From Lactobacillus gallinarum DSM 10532 = JCM 2011 (GTDB lineage Bacteria > Bacillota > Bacilli > Lactobacillales > Lactobacillaceae): a DNA stretch of 48,424 bases. The stretch's first letter is position 1, and each line of letters begins with the position of its first letter. Both the position numbers and the translations under genes were made by a program. Of this stretch, positions 16,883 through 30,027 are shown in pieces. The DNA lies in contig NZ_AZEL01000003.1 of assembly GCF_001434975.1 (NCBI RefSeq), positions 1 to 48,424 on the forward strand. Direction: 5' to 3'. Below the pieces are notes generated by a model, which saw nothing but the letters and a program-made list of their open reading frames with translations, did not search any database and was not told where the DNA came from.

Positions 16883-16941
16883 ATTGAAAAATCTAATTCT
16901 TATTCTAACGCAAATTTTGTTTGCATAAAAGTTCGAAGATT

Positions 16942-17631
16942 TTACTTCATTTTGAAGACTCGAAGATTCTCTGCGTTAGCCTTTTCCGTTTTAATCAAAT
17001 TACCACGAATAGCCCAACGATTTGCACCACCATCAGCACAAGTAATTAAGGTCACTATCTTTTTCTTAGTATTATTAACTAGCCAAACGGCTGATGGATC
17101 AACAACTTTTTTCATATAAATTCGGTAAACATAAACCTTCTTTAAATTAGTAAGGTAAATCAATTCACCTTTCTTGACATCCTCTAGTGGTGAGAAAAGA
17201 ATACCTTTAGCAGTCATATAGTGACCAGCTAATGGATAGTTACCTTCACCCATTTTTTGGTCAGCACGCATTGTACCGCCACCGGTGGACATAGCATCGT
17301 CTGACATCCCTAGCATTATTGGTAAATGCATATTTACATCAGGAATAGCTAAAGCACCAATTGCACCTGAAGTCTTTTTTATCTGCGATCTCGTAGCTCG
17401 AGCCATATCCATCGATTTTACTTTACTAAAATCATACATTCCTTTTTTACGTTGATTTTTTTCAACTTCTTTTTTAGTCAAGCCGGTTAAAGTCGACTGC
17501 TGATTATGACTAATCATGTGATTGCTAATCTGCTTGTTAAAGATGAGAACAAGACCAACAATTAACAAAATGATCGCTAGAATTCTAATGACGATCGTGC
17601 TAATACTTGTTTTATGTTTATTTTTTGCCAT
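16942..17631 (-). CDS. srtA: class A sortase
   Basis: The protein has 229 residues with one N-terminal membrane anchor (about residues 12-31), as in housekeeping sortases that attach LPxTG proteins to peptidoglycan outside the cell. The catalytic residues are visible: His137 in LAGHYMT, Cys198 in TLITC, and Arg205 or Arg209 in NRWAIRG. Length and the TLITC motif match class A. It starts 2 bp after the lepA stop, so the two are cotranscribed, and it ends in its own terminator. No LPxTG substrate is encoded in the window, so it serves proteins encoded elsewhere. Confidence 0.93.
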   Translation of the reverse strand: MAKNKHKTSISTIVIRILAIILLIVGLVLIFNKQISNHMISHNQQSTLTGLTKKEVEKNQRKKGMYDFSKVKSMDMARATRSQIKKTSGAIGALAIPDVNMHLPIMLGMSDDAMSTGGGTMRADQKMGEGNYPLAGHYMTAKGILFSPLEDVKKGELIYLTNLKKVYVYRIYMKKVVDPSAVWLVNNTKKKIVTLITCADGGANRWAIRGNLIKTEKANAENLRVFKMK

Positions 17632-17633
17632 AA

Positions 17634-19472
17634 TTACTTGCCTTTGATATCATCGTCATTCATCTTAAGTACTGCCATAAAGGCGTCTTGTGGCACTTCT
17701 ACCCTACCAACTGCCTTCATTCGTTTCTTACCACGCTTCTGTTTTTCCAAAAGCTTGGCACGACGGTCTGGGTCACCGGTATGGATCTTCCAAGTAACAT
17801 CTTTACGATATGGCTTAATGGTTGCACGCGAAATAATCTTAGCACCAATCGCACCTTGAATATCAACTTCAAAGTTTTGACGTGGAATTAACTTCTTAAG
17901 CATAGAAGTCATTTGACGTGCACGGTCTTGTGCTTCAGATCTATGAGCAATGAAACTCAAAGCATCGATTGGCTCTTTATTAAGCAAGATATCAATCTTA
18001 ACCAAATCAGTTGAACGATATCCGGTAATTTCATAGTCAAGAGAAGCATACCCCTTAGTTGAAGACTTCAAATCATCAAAGAAGTCAAAGATAATTTCAG
18101 CTAATGGCATATTGTAAATTACATTAACCCGATACTTATCAAGGTAGTCCATAGTAACAAATTCACCACGTTTGCGTTGGCACAATTCCATTACTGGGCC
18201 AACGAAATCATTCGGTACCATGATTTCTGCTTTAACATAAGGTTCTTGTACTTCTTGATATTCACCGGCATCTGGTAAATCAGATGGATTATCAATTACC
18301 TTAGTAGATCCATCATTCATAATTGCGTGGTAGTCAACACTTGGAGCAGTCATGATTAACCCTAGATCAAATTCTTGCTCAAGTCGTTCTTGCACAACAT
18401 CCATATGAAGCAAACCTAAGAAACCACAACGGAATCCAAAACCTAAGGCAGTTGAAGTTTCAGGTTCAAATTCCAAAGCAGCATCATTTAACTGCAACTT
18501 TTGCAAAGCTTCCTTTAAATCATCGTAATCTCGGTTGTCAACTGGATACATACCGGAATAAACCATCGGTGGAATCTGACGATAACCTTCTAATGGTTCC
18601 TCAGTTTGATTAGTTGCATCAGTAATGGTATCACCAACACGAGTTTCACGAACTGATTTAATATTGGCAGTGATATAACCTACATCCCCGGCAATTAAAA
18701 GATCTTTCTTAACTGGATGAGGACTTGAAACACCTACTTCGGTTACTTCATATTCCTTTCCGGTGTTCATAATCTTAATTTTATCGCCAGGCTTAACTAC
18801 ACCGTCTTCAATTTTGACAGACATAACAACACCGCGATAATCATCGTACTTGGAGTCAAAAATCAAGGCTTTAAGTGGTGCTGTAATATCACCAGATGGA
18901 GCAGGAATATCCTTTACTACCTTTTCCAGCATATCTTCGATGCCTTGGCCTGTTTTACCTGAAACTTCGGCAGCTTCTGAAGCATCCAAGCCTAACATTT
19001 CTTCTATTTCTTCCTTAGTTTTAGGAATATCTGCTGAAGGTAAGTCAATCTTATTAATGACAGGCAAAATTTCCAAGTCATCATCAATAGCCAAATAAGT
19101 ATTGGCTAAAGTCTGCGCTTGCACACCTTGAGAAGCATCAACAACCATTAAAGCACCTTCACAGGCTGCAAGTGATCTTGAGACTTCGTAAGAGAAGTCT
19201 ACGTGCCCAGGTGTATCAATTAAGTGGAAAATATAATCTTCTCCATCCTTAGCATGATATTTAACTTCAACGGAGTTCATCTTAATAGTAATACCACGTT
19301 GACGTTCAAGTGGCATGTCATCAAGCATTTGATTTTTAAGTTGGCGCTGACTTACTGTATCAGTTAATTCCAGAATTCTATCAGCGATCGTAGATTTACC
19401 ATGGTCAATATGGGCAACTATGGCAAAATTACGAATATGCTTTTGATAATCTTTTAATTTTTCTAAATCCAT
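17634..19472 (-). CDS. lepA: elongation factor 4 (LepA) GTPase
   Basis: The protein has 612 residues from the ATG at 19472 ([10 protein letters not shown]), with AAAGGG 11 bases upstream; a GTG at 19484 overlaps that site and is unlikely. LepA is a ribosome-associated translational GTPase. The G domain shows [25 protein letters not shown], and NKIDLP. Domains II and III follow, then the LepA-specific C-terminal domain ([17 protein letters not shown] region). It is the first gene of a two-gene operon with srtA. Confidence 0.96.
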   Translation of the reverse strand: MDLEKLKDYQKHIRNFAIVAHIDHGKSTIADRILELTDTVSQRQLKNQMLDDMPLERQRGITIKMNSVEVKYHAKDGEDYIFHLIDTPGHVDFSYEVSRSLAACEGALMVVDASQGVQAQTLANTYLAIDDDLEILPVINKIDLPSADIPKTKEEIEEMLGLDASEAAEVSGKTGQGIEDMLEKVVKDIPAPSGDITAPLKALIFDSKYDDYRGVVMSVKIEDGVVKPGDKIKIMNTGKEYEVTEVGVSSPHPVKKDLLIAGDVGYITANIKSVRETRVGDTITDATNQTEEPLEGYRQIPPMVYSGMYPVDNRDYDDLKEALQKLQLNDAALEFEPETSTALGFGFRCGFLGLLHMDVVQERLEQEFDLGLIMTAPSVDYHAIMNDGSTKVIDNPSDLPDAGEYQEVQEPYVKAEIMVPNDFVGPVMELCQRKRGEFVTMDYLDKYRVNVIYNMPLAEIIFDFFDDLKSSTKGYASLDYEITGYRSTDLVKIDILLNKEPIDALSFIAHRSEAQDRARQMTSMLKKLIPRQNFEVDIQGAIGAKIISRATIKPYRKDVTWKIHTGDPDRRAKLLEKQKRGKKRMKAVGRVEVPQDAFMAVLKMNDDDIKGK

Positions 19473-19501
19473 AAATTTATTCACCCTTTACTATCCTTAA
19501 T

Positions 19502-19507
19502 ATTATA
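19502..19507 (-). promoter_or_regulatory. extended -10 of the lepA promoter
   Basis: TATAAT with TGC immediately upstream on the minus strand forms an extended -10, about 30 bp before the lepA start. The -35 region is weak. Confidence 0.6.
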
Positions 19508-19544
19508 GCAAAGGTCCTTAATCTTATAAAACGAATAGATATAC

Positions 19545-19577
19545 AAAAATGACATTGCCTGATGCAATGTCATTTTT
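19545..19577 (-). terminator. intrinsic terminator of the hrcA-dnaJ operon
   Basis: A 14-bp stem (AAAAATGACATTGC with its complement) and a 5-base loop lie directly after the dnaJ stop codon, with a T-run on the minus strand. Confidence 0.9.
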
Positions 19578-19578
19578 C

Positions 19579-20733
19579 TTAATCTTCACCACTTAATTTG
19601 TCTTTAAGTCGTTCAAAAAATCCTTTTTCTTTTGGTGTAATATCTCCGCCACCATCATGAACAAAGTCAGTCAAATCTTGCTTTTGCTTTTCATTGATAT
19701 GCTTTGGAATCACGATATTAATTGTAATAATTTGATCACCATTACCATTTCCGCGAAGATATGGTACACCCTGTCCGCGAAGAGTAAACTTCTTATTTGG
19801 TTGAGTACCAGCTGGAATAGTTAATTTTTGATCACCATGGACAGTTTTAACAGTAATTTCATCACCTAATGTAGCTTGAGCAAATGAAATTGGAACATCA
19901 GTATAAATGTTTTGACCACGACGTTGGAAGATCTTAGATGGTTTAATACGGTAATTAATATACAAATCACCGTAAGGTCCGCCGTTTATACCAGCCTCAC
20001 CTTGGCCTTGATAGCGAAGTTGTTGGCCATTATCAATACCTGCTGGAATATCAACTTCAATAGTATTCTTTCCTTGAACAGTACCTTTACCACCACAAGT
20101 CTTACATGGGTGTTCAATGATTACACCGCGACCATGACATTTATCACAGATGGTTTGACGACGAATCATCCCTAACATAGATTGCTGAGTAACAGTCATA
20201 TAACCTGTACCGTGACATTTATCACAGGTAATTGGGTGAGTGCCTTTTTCACAACCATTGCCGCCACAAGTACCACAGGTTTCACTACGAGTATAGCTAA
20301 CTTGCGTCTTCTTGCCTTTAATCGCATCCATAAAGTCAATAGTCAAAGTATAGTCTAAATCTTGACCACGTTGTGGAGCAGTCGGATCTACTCTTTGTTG
20401 TCTTCCTTGACCAAAGATATCACCAAAAATGTCGCCAAAATCACCAAATCCAGAAGTATCAAATCCAGCACCGCCAAAGCCTTGGCCAGCGCCACCAAAA
20501 CCACCTTGGCCATTTACACCAGCGGAGCCAAATTGATCATATTGTGCACGCTTTTGCTTATCATGCAAAACTTCATAAGCTTCATTAACTTGTTTATATT
20601 TTTCTTCAGCACCAGGTTCATGGTTCAAATCTGGGTGATATTTTTTAGCTAACTTTCTATATGCTTTACTAATTTCTTGGTCACTGGCGTTACGATCTAC
20701 GCCAAGCACTTTATAATAATCTTCTTGTGCCAT
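19579..20733 (-). CDS. dnaJ: chaperone DnaJ (Hsp40)
   Basis: The protein has 384 residues with all domains of a type I J-protein. The J domain (residues 1-70) has the HPD motif in [10 protein letters not shown], which triggers DnaK's ATPase. A Gly/Phe-rich linker (about 75-125) follows, then four zinc-binding repeats: [24 protein letters not shown] and CKTCGGKG. The C-terminal substrate-binding domains complete it. It is the last gene of the heat-shock operon, about 80 bp after dnaK. A terminator-like hairpin lies in that gap, which may lower its expression relative to dnaK. Confidence 0.97.
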   Translation of the reverse strand: MAQEDYYKVLGVDRNASDQEISKAYRKLAKKYHPDLNHEPGAEEKYKQVNEAYEVLHDKQKRAQYDQFGSAGVNGQGGFGGAGQGFGGAGFDTSGFGDFGDIFGDIFGQGRQQRVDPTAPQRGQDLDYTLTIDFMDAIKGKKTQVSYTRSETCGTCGGNGCEKGTHPITCDKCHGTGYMTVTQQSMLGMIRRQTICDKCHGRGVIIEHPCKTCGGKGTVQGKNTIEVDIPAGIDNGQQLRYQGQGEAGINGGPYGDLYINYRIKPSKIFQRRGQNIYTDVPISFAQATLGDEITVKTVHGDQKLTIPAGTQPNKKFTLRGQGVPYLRGNGNGDQIITINIVIPKHINEKQKQDLTDFVHDGGGDITPKEKGFFERLKDKLSGED

Positions 20734-20758
20734 TAATTGAACTCCTTATATTTTCAAA

Positions 20759-20791
20759 AGAAAAGAACTACTCAATGGGTAGTTCTTTTCT
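20759..20791 (-). terminator. hairpin between dnaK and dnaJ
   Basis: A 13-bp stem (AGAAAAGAACTAC with its complement) lies between dnaK and dnaJ, followed on the minus strand by a T-rich stretch. It could be a partial terminator or an mRNA stability element that sets the dnaK:dnaJ ratio. Confidence 0.65.
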
Positions 20792-20814
20792 CCTTTTGTT
20801 TAATTATAAACCCA

Positions 20815-23272
<2,458 letters not shown>

Positions 23273-23287
23273 GGCTAACCTCCTCTA

Positions 23288-24337
23288 TTATTGAAATTTA
23301 CCGTAATAATCAAGTAACTTCTTGGCTAATTCATTTCTGAAGTATTCTAGAAGCCCTATCATTTGAGAATACGGCATATTTGTTGGCCCAAGTAAAGCTA
23401 TTGTTCCTTTACCATGGGAGCCGACACTATATTCAGCTGTCAGCAAACTATAATTTTTTAATAAATCATTCGGCAATTCAGATCCTAACTTTACCTTAAC
23501 TGGGTATTTTTCAGTCTTAGGATCAGCCTTAATATTCATCAAATTAGAAAACAAATTATCTCGATCAATTAATTCATAGAGTGAACGTATATCATTTACA
23601 TTATTCTCAGTTGTATTGTTCAATAGATTAATTTGTCCATCAACATACATCTGCTCACTAGCCGCATCTTTTAACACGTCTTCAACTAAGCTAAATAATT
23701 CGTTAGCATGATCACTACCTAATTCGTTTTTAGCAAGTTCACTTAGCAATGAAACATTAATTTCCTTTAAACTCTTGCCAACTAATTGATCATTAATCAT
23801 TCGAACCGCTTTTTCAATTTCTTCACCATGAATATTATGTGGTAAAGCATAAACTTGATTTTGGACATTGCCATCACTCGTCACTAGAATTGCCATCACT
23901 TGTCTAGAAGACAGGGGAACAATCCTAAAACCTGTAATTTTAACATCCCTACTCTCAGGTCCTTCAGCAAAAGCAGTGTAATTAGTTAAATCAGATAAAA
24001 TGCGTGCTGCTTCTTGTACGATTTCATTCACCTGATGAAAAGGTCGATCTAATTGTGTCCCAATCGTGTTATAAACAGACTCTGGCAACTGAAGCGGTTC
24101 AACTAAATTATCAAGATAATAACGATATCCATCACTTGACGGAATTCTTCCGCTAGAAGAGTGTGTCTTCTCAATTAAGCCTTGATCTTCTAGGACCGCC
24201 ATTTCATTTCGAATAGTAGCGCTTGATACTTTAATTGGTAACTGCTTCATCACCGTTTTAGAGCCAACAGGCTCATGCGTTTGTGTGAAGTCTGTAATAA
24301 TTGTTTTTAAAATAAGCTCTTGACGCTCGGTCAACAT
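23288..24337 (-). CDS. hrcA: heat-inducible transcription repressor HrcA
   Basis: The protein has 349 residues from the ATG at 24337 with GAGGG eight bases upstream. A GTG at 24361 would lie inside the CIRCE operator and is rejected. HrcA represses class I heat-shock genes by binding CIRCE and is kept active by GroEL. The N-terminal winged helix is visible ([16 protein letters not shown], then VGSKT and [30 protein letters not shown]), followed by the GAF-like domain with the late [14 protein letters not shown] segment. It is the first gene of the operon it is expected to control. Confidence 0.97.
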   Translation of the reverse strand: MLTERQELILKTIITDFTQTHEPVGSKTVMKQLPIKVSSATIRNEMAVLEDQGLIEKTHSSSGRIPSSDGYRYYLDNLVEPLQLPESVYNTIGTQLDRPFHQVNEIVQEAARILSDLTNYTAFAEGPESRDVKITGFRIVPLSSRQVMAILVTSDGNVQNQVYALPHNIHGEEIEKAVRMINDQLVGKSLKEINVSLLSELAKNELGSDHANELFSLVEDVLKDAASEQMYVDGQINLLNNTTENNVNDIRSLYELIDRDNLFSNLMNIKADPKTEKYPVKVKLGSELPNDLLKNYSLLTAEYSVGSHGKGTIALLGPTNMPYSQMIGLLEYFRNELAKKLLDYYGKFQ

Positions 24338-24354
24338 AATAATCGCCCTCACTT

Positions 24355-24381
24355 TTAGCACTCGTAATTCTCAGGTGCTAA
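24355..24381 (-). promoter_or_regulatory. CIRCE operator, proximal copy
   Basis: TTAGCACTC-N9-AGGTGCTAA matches the canonical TTAGCACTC-N9-GAGTGCTAA except for two bases in the right arm. It lies 18 bp before the hrcA ATG, between the promoter and the ribosome binding site. Confidence 0.9.
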
Positions 24382-24389
24382 CAATTAAT

Positions 24390-24417
24390 ATGATACTATA
24401 AATTAGCAGAAAAACAA
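24390..24417 (-). promoter_or_regulatory. promoter of the hrcA operon
   Basis: On the minus strand TTGTTT (24412-24417), a 16-bp spacer and TATCAT (24390-24395) form a sigma-A-like promoter. The -35 box lies within the distal CIRCE copy, and the start site would be just before the proximal copy. Confidence 0.65.
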
Positions 24418-24429
24418 GAGGAGTGCTAA
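24403..24429 (-). promoter_or_regulatory. CIRCE operator, distal copy
   Basis: TTAGCAGAA-N9-GAGTGCTAA has a perfect right arm (plus strand) and a left arm that matches at six of nine positions. It is 21 bp from the proximal copy and overlaps the -35 box, so HrcA binding would exclude polymerase. Confidence 0.75.
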
Positions 24430-24450
24430 AATTTCTTCAAATTATTTCAA

Positions 24451-24496
24451 AAAATAAAAACTGAAGAACTTAGTTCAAAATTGCTAAGTTCTTCAG
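24451..24496 (-). terminator. intrinsic terminator of truB-ribF
   Basis: A perfect 13-bp stem (CTGAAGAACTTAG with its complement) is followed on the minus strand by TTTTTATTTT. It lies just after the ribF stop codon and isolates the heat-shock promoter. Confidence 0.9.
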
Positions 24497-24503
24497 CTTC
24501 TCG

Positions 24504-25451
24504 TTACGCATTACTTCGTGCTTCTTGTGCAAAATAATGTTCAATTTCTATTTGGTCTTTCTCTAATTGTTTTTTCAATTCTTCAAGGCCGCTAAATTTA
24601 ATTTCACCTCTAGTATATTTATACCATTTAATTTTTATTGGCTGATCATAAATATCCCGTTTAAAATTAAATATATGTGATTCAATAAAAATTTGTTCAG
24701 GTTGGCCAATCGTTACATTATAACCGACACTAGTCATAGATTCATACCACTTTCCAGCTACCTGCGTTTTAGTGGCATATACTCCTATTTTGGGAATTAC
24801 CTTATGACTAGCCCAAAGTAAATTAGCTGTTGGGAAGCCTAATTTATGGCCATTTCTTTTACCATGACCAACGATCCCGCTCATCACATAATGGTGACCC
24901 ATTAATTGAAAAGCTAATTCCATCTTACCTTCCCTAATTGCCTGTCTAATTTCAGTTGAACCTATTTTTTTACCATTAAAAATCTGCTTAGGCATAACGA
25001 AAATTTCAAATCTATCCTTCGCAAATTTTGGTAAATTCTTCATATTAGCAGTCTCTTTAGAACCATATGTATAATCAAATCCAGCTACTACTGTATCTGC
25101 ATTGAGTTTAATTATTACATTATCTACAAAACTCTGTGCATCTATCTCGCTAAACTTTTTAGTAAATGGCATTACGGCTAGATAATCTACACCTAGTTCT
25201 GCCATTTTATCTGCCTTTTCATCTAAAGTTTCTAAATACTTAAAGTCTTTTTTGGCAGCATAAATTTCCTTCGGATGACGATCAAAAGTTAATACTACTA
25301 ATGGTAATTTCTTTTGATCAGCTATTTTTTTGGCTTTATTGATTAAGCGTTGATGACCTAAATGAACGCCGTCAAAAAAACCTAAGGCTAGAATAGTTTT
25401 TGAAGATATGGTATTTTCGCTAACTGGATAAGTTAAATGAATGATTTTCAC
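24504..25451 (-). CDS. ribF: bifunctional riboflavin kinase/FAD synthetase
   Basis: The protein has about 315 residues. I chose the GTG at 25451 (MKIIHLTYP) because GAAGGGA lies at good distance; an ATG at 25466 would add five residues and lacks a site. The N-terminal FAD synthetase half has the nucleotidyltransferase motif LGFFDGVHLGHQ and GFDYTYGS, with a later GSTEIRQAIREG. The C-terminal riboflavin kinase half has GHGKRNGHKLGFPTANL. It makes FMN and FAD from imported or synthesised riboflavin. It lies 20 bp after truB, its common Firmicutes partner. No FMN riboswitch is present. Confidence 0.95.
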   Translation of the reverse strand: MKIIHLTYPVSENTISSKTILALGFFDGVHLGHQRLINKAKKIADQKKLPLVVLTFDRHPKEIYAAKKDFKYLETLDEKADKMAELGVDYLAVMPFTKKFSEIDAQSFVDNVIIKLNADTVVAGFDYTYGSKETANMKNLPKFAKDRFEIFVMPKQIFNGKKIGSTEIRQAIREGKMELAFQLMGHHYVMSGIVGHGKRNGHKLGFPTANLLWASHKVIPKIGVYATKTQVAGKWYESMTSVGYNVTIGQPEQIFIESHIFNFKRDIYDQPIKIKWYKYTRGEIKFSGLEELKKQLEKDQIEIEHYFAQEARSNA

Positions 25452-25471
25452 AACTAATCCCTTCATTTCAG

Positions 25472-26365
25472 TTATTCATTTTGAAGTAACATTAAACTTG
25501 GGCGATATAATTTTCCCTTATTCTCATAAATCGCCTTGACTTTTTTATTGTACCTTAATGCGACTTTTTTAGCATCTATTTCTAACGAAATACCTGCTCC
25601 ATTTTTCACTTTAAGCCATTTTCCTTCACTTAGATCAACTTGAGGATAGTCTTTAAAGAAAGCGTCAATTGGTTGAATCAATTCTGCAGCTTTTTCAAGA
25701 TTCTCTTCAATTTCACTTAACTTAACGGCCTGAGAAATATCAAAACCTGAGCTAGCTACTCTTCTTAAGTAAGTCATAACTGCTGGGCAATTCATTTTCT
25801 CGCCCAAATCATTTACTAAGGATCTAACATATGTACCTTTACTACATTTAATTTTAAAATCAAATTCTTCTTGTCCATCTTTTTCATTGAATGTAGGTTT
25901 ATTGGTTAAATCATATTGTAAAATATCAACTTTACGTTTTGGTCGCTCTACCTCAATACCTTCTCTAGCATACTCATATAAATGCTTACCATTTACCTTT
26001 ACGGCTGAGTAAATTGGTGGTACTTGTTCTATTTCCCCTAAAAACTCATTCATATGATTCTGAATATCTTCAGAAGTAAATGCCTTGGTTAACTTGGTCT
26101 TTTTCAAAACTGTGCCAGTTGAATCATAACTGTCAGTGGCATATCCAAAAAGACCACTACCAATATATTCTTTAGGTCTAGTATGCATAAGTTCAATCAG
26201 TTTAGTTGCTTGTCCAATTGCAATAGGTAATACGCCTGTTACTTCGGGGTCAAGTGTACCCGCATGTCCAATTTTTCGGATATGCAGAGCTTTGCGTAAA
26301 TGATAAACTACATCAGCACTAGTCATCCCTTTATCTTTATCGATAACTAAAATTCCATTTAACAT
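25472..26365 (-). CDS. truB: tRNA pseudouridine-55 synthase TruB
   Basis: The protein has 297 residues. It makes the universal pseudouridine 55 in the T arm of tRNAs. Family motifs are [32 protein letters not shown] with the catalytic Asp, [38 protein letters not shown], and [16 protein letters not shown]. It follows rbfA, but an intrinsic terminator overlaps the rbfA stop, so truB-ribF depends on read-through or on a promoter I could not place. The ribosome binding site is AAAGGAT. Confidence 0.96.
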   Translation of the reverse strand: MLNGILVIDKDKGMTSADVVYHLRKALHIRKIGHAGTLDPEVTGVLPIAIGQATKLIELMHTRPKEYIGSGLFGYATDSYDSTGTVLKKTKLTKAFTSEDIQNHMNEFLGEIEQVPPIYSAVKVNGKHLYEYAREGIEVERPKRKVDILQYDLTNKPTFNEKDGQEEFDFKIKCSKGTYVRSLVNDLGEKMNCPAVMTYLRRVASSGFDISQAVKLSEIEENLEKAAELIQPIDAFFKDYPQVDLSEGKWLKVKNGAGISLEIDAKKVALRYNKKVKAIYENKGKLYRPSLMLLQNE

Positions 26366-26390
26366 AAATAATCCTTTTCTATCTAAACGA

Positions 26391-26417
26391 AAAAAGCGCC
26401 TAAACGGCGCTTTTTTT
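26391..26417 (-). terminator. intrinsic terminator between rbfA and truB
   Basis: AAAAAGCGCC-TAAAC-GGCGCTTTTTTT is a strong GC stem. On the minus strand it is followed by TTTTTTCG. It overlaps the rbfA stop codon and lies only 26 bp before the truB start, with no obvious promoter between. Confidence 0.88.
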
Positions 26418-26781
26418 ATTTACTTGCCCGTTCAGCATCTTGCTTTTTAACTTCTGCAATTAAACGGTCAATTTTACTACCATATTTTACTGAATTGTCT
26501 CGTTTAAAAATTAATTCAGGGACTTTATAAACGGTTAAAGTTTGTCCTAATAAGTGACGCATCATACCTTTAGCCTTTTCTAGTCCTTCTTGAACTTCTT
26601 TTTCCTTATCGGCATTTTCAGTTAAAAGACTATAGTAAACAGTTGCATATGAAAGATCATTCGTACATTCCACTGCAGTGATAGTTACTTCACTCAAACG
26701 AGGATCACGAATATTCTTTTGTAAAATTTTGGTTAATTCACGAAGAATTTCTCCTTCAACACGACCAATTCTATGCTTCAT
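26416..26781 (-). CDS. rbfA: 30S ribosome-binding factor RbfA
   Basis: The protein has 121 residues, a single KH-like domain that helps mature the 30S subunit and the 5' end of 16S rRNA, important in the cold. Family sequence is clear: [20 protein letters not shown], then [25 protein letters not shown], and [19 protein letters not shown] near the end. It is the last gene of the rimP-nusA-infB operon, 19 bp after infB, and its stop overlaps a terminator. Confidence 0.95.
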   Translation of the reverse strand: MKHRIGRVEGEILRELTKILQKNIRDPRLSEVTITAVECTNDLSYATVYYSLLTENADKEKEVQEGLEKAKGMMRHLLGQTLTVYKVPELIFKRDNSVKYGSKIDRLIAEVKKQDAERASK

Positions 26782-26800
26782 GTTTGCCTCCTAAAAATTA

Positions 26801-29404
26801 TTACTTAGGTTCAACTTGTTGCATTTCGTAAACTTCGAATTCGTCGCCGACTTTAATATCGTTGTAGTCTTTGATAGTTAAACCACAATCGTTACCTTGC
26901 TTAACTTCTTTGGCATCATCTTTAAATCTCTTAAGTGAAGCAATTTCACCATCGTATTTAACAATACCATCACGAATAACTCTAATTTTGGCGTTATTCT
27001 TAACCAATCCCTTATCAACAAAGGAACCAGCAATAGTACCAACCTTAGATACTTTCCAAGTTTCACGAACAGTAAGGTTACCGATAACCTTTTCTTCGTA
27101 AGTTGGTTCAAGCATACCCTTCATGGCTGCAGTCACATCATCAATTGCCTTGTAGATGATACTGTACAAACGAATGTCGACGCCTTCAGTTTCAGCTTGA
27201 CTCTTAGCAGTTGCAGTTGGACGAACATTAAATCCAATGATAAATGCATTAGAAGCACCGGCTAAGGTTACGTCTGACTCATTAATAGCACCTACACCTG
27301 AGTGAATGATGTTAACACGAACGCCTTCAACTTCAATCTTTTCAAGAGATTGTTGCAAAGCTTCAACAGAACCTTGAACATCAGCCTTCAAGACAATGTC
27401 AACTTCCTTCATATTCTCCTTCTTCATAGTATCGAAGAGGTTATCGAGAGTGACATGTTGAACATTTTCACGAGACTTTTGCAAAGCTTGTTGTGCTCTA
27501 GCTTCACCAACTGAACGTGCTGTCTTTTCATCCTTAAATTCAACTAATTTATCAGCTGATTCTGGAACGTCATTCAAACCAGTAATTTCAACTGGTTCAG
27601 ATGGAGTAGCCTTTTTAACTTGACGACCACGATCGTTAGTCATAGTACGAACACGGCCAAAAGTATCACCAACAACAATTGGATCACCAACATTTAAAGT
27701 ACCTTGTTGAATCAAAACGTCGGCTACTGGTCCACGACCACGTGATAAGCGAGCTTCAATTACAGTACCAATTGCCATTTCTGTTGGGTTAGCCTTAAGT
27801 TCCATCACATCAGCTTGAAGCAAGATCATTTGTAATAAATCATCAACATTTTGACCAGTCTTAGCTGAGATATTTACAAAGATGGTGTCACCACCGTAAT
27901 CTTCAGGAATTAAATTATATTTCATCAATTCTTCAGTTACGTGTTGTGGGTTAGCACCTGGCTTGTCCATCTTGTTAATTGCTACAATAATTGGAACATT
28001 GGCGCTCTTAGCGTGGTCAATAGCTTCAACAGTCTGTGGCATAACACCATCATCGGCTGCAACAACTAAGACAACAATATCAGTAATTTCAGCACCACGT
28101 GCACGCATGTTTGAGAAGGCTGCGTGTCCAGGAGTATCTAGGAAAGTAATCAAGCGGTCATCAAGACGAACTTGGTAAGCACCGATCTTCTGGGTAATAC
28201 CACCAGCTTCATGAGCTGAAACATGGGTATGACGCAAACGGTCAAGCAAAGTAGTTTTACCATGGTCAACGTGCCCCATAATAGTAACTACAGGTGGACG
28301 CTTAACTTGATTCTTAGATTTCTTAGAAGCTTCCATTCTCTTGTCATAAAGAGTATCAATATCAGAAATATCTTCATGAACCTTTTGCTTAGCATTAATA
28401 CCGTATTCAGCTGCTAATAATTCGATGGTATCCTTATCCAAAGATTGGTTTTGGTTAGTCATCACACCAAGCATGAATAATTTCTTAACAATTTCAGCTG
28501 GTTCACGGTGAATCAACTTACCAATGTCTTGAGCGTTCATACCTTCTTCATATATTAAAGTTTCTGGTAATGGACGTTCCTTACGCTTAGTAGGTTGCTT
28601 CTTTGGCTTTTGTTCTTGTTGACGTTTCTTATTCTTACGACGTTTTCTTTCTGAACGATCAGAATGTTCATTATGATTATTAAAGAATTGGTTCTTACCT
28701 TTACGTCCTGGCTTACCCATATTCTTACCACGACCATTGCCACGTTTTTCATCTTTAGGAGGCTCAGGAATAGAAACCTTCACTGCAGGCTTATCATTTG
28801 TTGAAGGTTGATTCTTCTTCAAACGTGCTGGAGATGGTTTCAAAATCTTTGGACCAATAACTTTTTTCTCTACTGATTCTGACTTCTTAGTATTGTTTTC
28901 TTTGTTAGTTTTCTTCTTATTATTCACTGGTTGTTCTTTTTTCGGATGTCTCAATTGTTCGTGATATTCTTTTTTAGCTTTTTGTGCTTCTCGATTAAGC
29001 AGGCCTTCCTCTGCACGTTGCTTTTGCTTAAATTGTTGCAACAAAGCAGCTGCTTTTGGCTTACCTGAATTTGAGTTATGATCGCGATCATTTCTATTTT
29101 TGCGATTGCGATCATTATTATTTTGACGACGCTTATTGTTACGTCTTCTAGGCTTCTTTGAACCTGCATTATCTTCTTGTTTCTTTTCGTTCTTACGAAT
29201 AGAAGAAACAGAGATCTTTATTTTATTGCTTTTCTCAGCGGGAGCGGAGTTTTGGAAACTACCTTTTAATTTTGCAACTTGTGCATCATCTATTGATGAC
29301 ATATGGTTCTTTATATCGAAGCCCAATTCCTTTGCTTTTTGGACTACAACTTTATTATCGACGCCCACTTCTTTTGCGACTTCATAAATTCTTTTCTTTG
29401 CCAT
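26801..29404 (-). CDS. infB: translation initiation factor IF-2
   Basis: The protein has 867 residues from the ATG at 29404 ([15 protein letters not shown]), nine bases after GGAG. IF-2 is the GTPase that brings initiator tRNA to the ribosome. The N-terminus has the IF2-N fold, then a long, very basic, disordered region rich in Lys, Asn and Arg (about residues 70-270), then a second IF2-N segment. The G domain follows with [25 protein letters not shown] and NKMDKP, and then domains II-IV. It begins 4 bp after ylxQ, so translation is probably coupled. Alternative internal starts, known for E. coli IF-2, were not examined. Confidence 0.97.
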   Translation of the reverse strand: MAKKRIYEVAKEVGVDNKVVVQKAKELGFDIKNHMSSIDDAQVAKLKGSFQNSAPAEKSNKIKISVSSIRKNEKKQEDNAGSKKPRRRNNKRRQNNNDRNRKNRNDRDHNSNSGKPKAAALLQQFKQKQRAEEGLLNREAQKAKKEYHEQLRHPKKEQPVNNKKKTNKENNTKKSESVEKKVIGPKILKPSPARLKKNQPSTNDKPAVKVSIPEPPKDEKRGNGRGKNMGKPGRKGKNQFFNNHNEHSDRSERKRRKNKKRQQEQKPKKQPTKRKERPLPETLIYEEGMNAQDIGKLIHREPAEIVKKLFMLGVMTNQNQSLDKDTIELLAAEYGINAKQKVHEDISDIDTLYDKRMEASKKSKNQVKRPPVVTIMGHVDHGKTTLLDRLRHTHVSAHEAGGITQKIGAYQVRLDDRLITFLDTPGHAAFSNMRARGAEITDIVVLVVAADDGVMPQTVEAIDHAKSANVPIIVAINKMDKPGANPQHVTEELMKYNLIPEDYGGDTIFVNISAKTGQNVDDLLQMILLQADVMELKANPTEMAIGTVIEARLSRGRGPVADVLIQQGTLNVGDPIVVGDTFGRVRTMTNDRGRQVKKATPSEPVEITGLNDVPESADKLVEFKDEKTARSVGEARAQQALQKSRENVQHVTLDNLFDTMKKENMKEVDIVLKADVQGSVEALQQSLEKIEVEGVRVNIIHSGVGAINESDVTLAGASNAFIIGFNVRPTATAKSQAETEGVDIRLYSIIYKAIDDVTAAMKGMLEPTYEEKVIGNLTVRETWKVSKVGTIAGSFVDKGLVKNNAKIRVIRDGIVKYDGEIASLKRFKDDAKEVKQGNDCGLTIKDYNDIKVGDEFEVYEMQQVEPK

Positions 29405-29408
29405 CCAA

Positions 29409-29720
29409 TCACACTCCTTCATTTATTTTTTTAATCAATGCCTTGGTAAAACCGACATCGGTTAATCCTAAAACTTTACGTTTTTTGCTGATAGCTTTGG
29501 AAATCTCATCAGCTGAAAATAAGTTTATTATAGGAACATTAACTTTTCTGGCAGCACGATCAACTTTTTCAGCGGTGTTGTCTTGAACGTCACACGCCAT
29601 GATGACCGCGGTGATTTTTCCTTTGTTAAGCTTGGCAATCACAGTTTCTGTCCCAGTAATTAATTTACCAGCTCGCTGTGCTAAACCTAACAAATTAATC
29701 GCTTTTTGTCTATTTTGCAA
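29409..29720 (-). CDS. ylxQ: L7Ae-like RNA-binding protein YlxQ
   Basis: The protein has 103 residues of the L7Ae/L30e/S12e RNA-binding fold: [22 protein letters not shown], then [18 protein letters not shown], and a final [14 protein letters not shown]. Family members bind kink-turn RNA, but the role of YlxQ is not settled. It overlaps almost end to end with its neighbours (2 bp after ylxR, 4 bp before infB), as in other Firmicutes nusA-infB operons. Confidence 0.93.
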   Translation of the reverse strand: MQNRQKAINLLGLAQRAGKLITGTETVIAKLNKGKITAVIMACDVQDNTAEKVDRAARKVNVPIINLFSADEISKAISKKRKVLGLTDVGFTKALIKKINEGV

Positions 29721-29722
29721 AC

Positions 29723-30019
29723 TTATTTATCACCAAACAATTCTTTTCTTGCTTTTTGATGATCAACATATGAATAAAGCTCGTCATAAAAACTATCTGG
29801 AACCTTAGCCCCTAAGCTACGATCTAAAATATGCTTTTCTTTAGCGGCTTTAATCTTGGTTGGATCAAGTGAAACATATGCGCCGCGTCCTGCTTTTTTG
29901 CCAGTAGGATCAACAGCAATATTCTTTTCTTTATCGATTACGACACGTACCAACTCTTTTTTAGGTTGCATAGTGTCGGTTAATAAATCCTTCCGCATTG
30001 GGATTTTTCTTTTTTTCAA
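29723..30019 (-). CDS. ylxR: YlxR-family (DUF448) RNA-binding protein
   Basis: The protein has 98 residues and starts at a TTG with AGGTGA upstream; the first ATG, at codon 8, would cut into the conserved KRKIPMRK start of the family. Other hallmarks are PKKELVRVVIDKE, DPTGKKAGRGAYVSLD and KAAKEKHILDRSLG. The family binds RNA, and the Bacillus protein has been linked to RNase P. The first conserved segment reads RKDLLTD, where relatives usually have a Cys (RKCVVTG). It lies 8 bp after nusA in the operon. Confidence 0.92.
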   Translation of the reverse strand: MKKRKIPMRKDLLTDTMQPKKELVRVVIDKEKNIAVDPTGKKAGRGAYVSLDPTKIKAAKEKHILDRSLGAKVPDSFYDELYSYVDHQKARKELFGDK

Positions 30020-30027
30020 AAAATCAC

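Noticed and set aside
20362-20652. Plus-strand open frames opposite dnaJ, dnaK, infB, polC and other long genes
   Set aside because: They lie antisense to well-recognised conserved genes, lack ribosome binding sites and have low-complexity translations.
24338-24361. Longer hrcA start at the GTG at 24361
   Set aside because: It lies within the CIRCE operator and lacks a ribosome binding site, while the ATG at 24337 has a good one and begins the conserved domain.
24497-25500. FMN riboswitch for ribF
   Set aside because: ribF is the second gene after truB with only 20 bp between them; no leader RNA is possible there.
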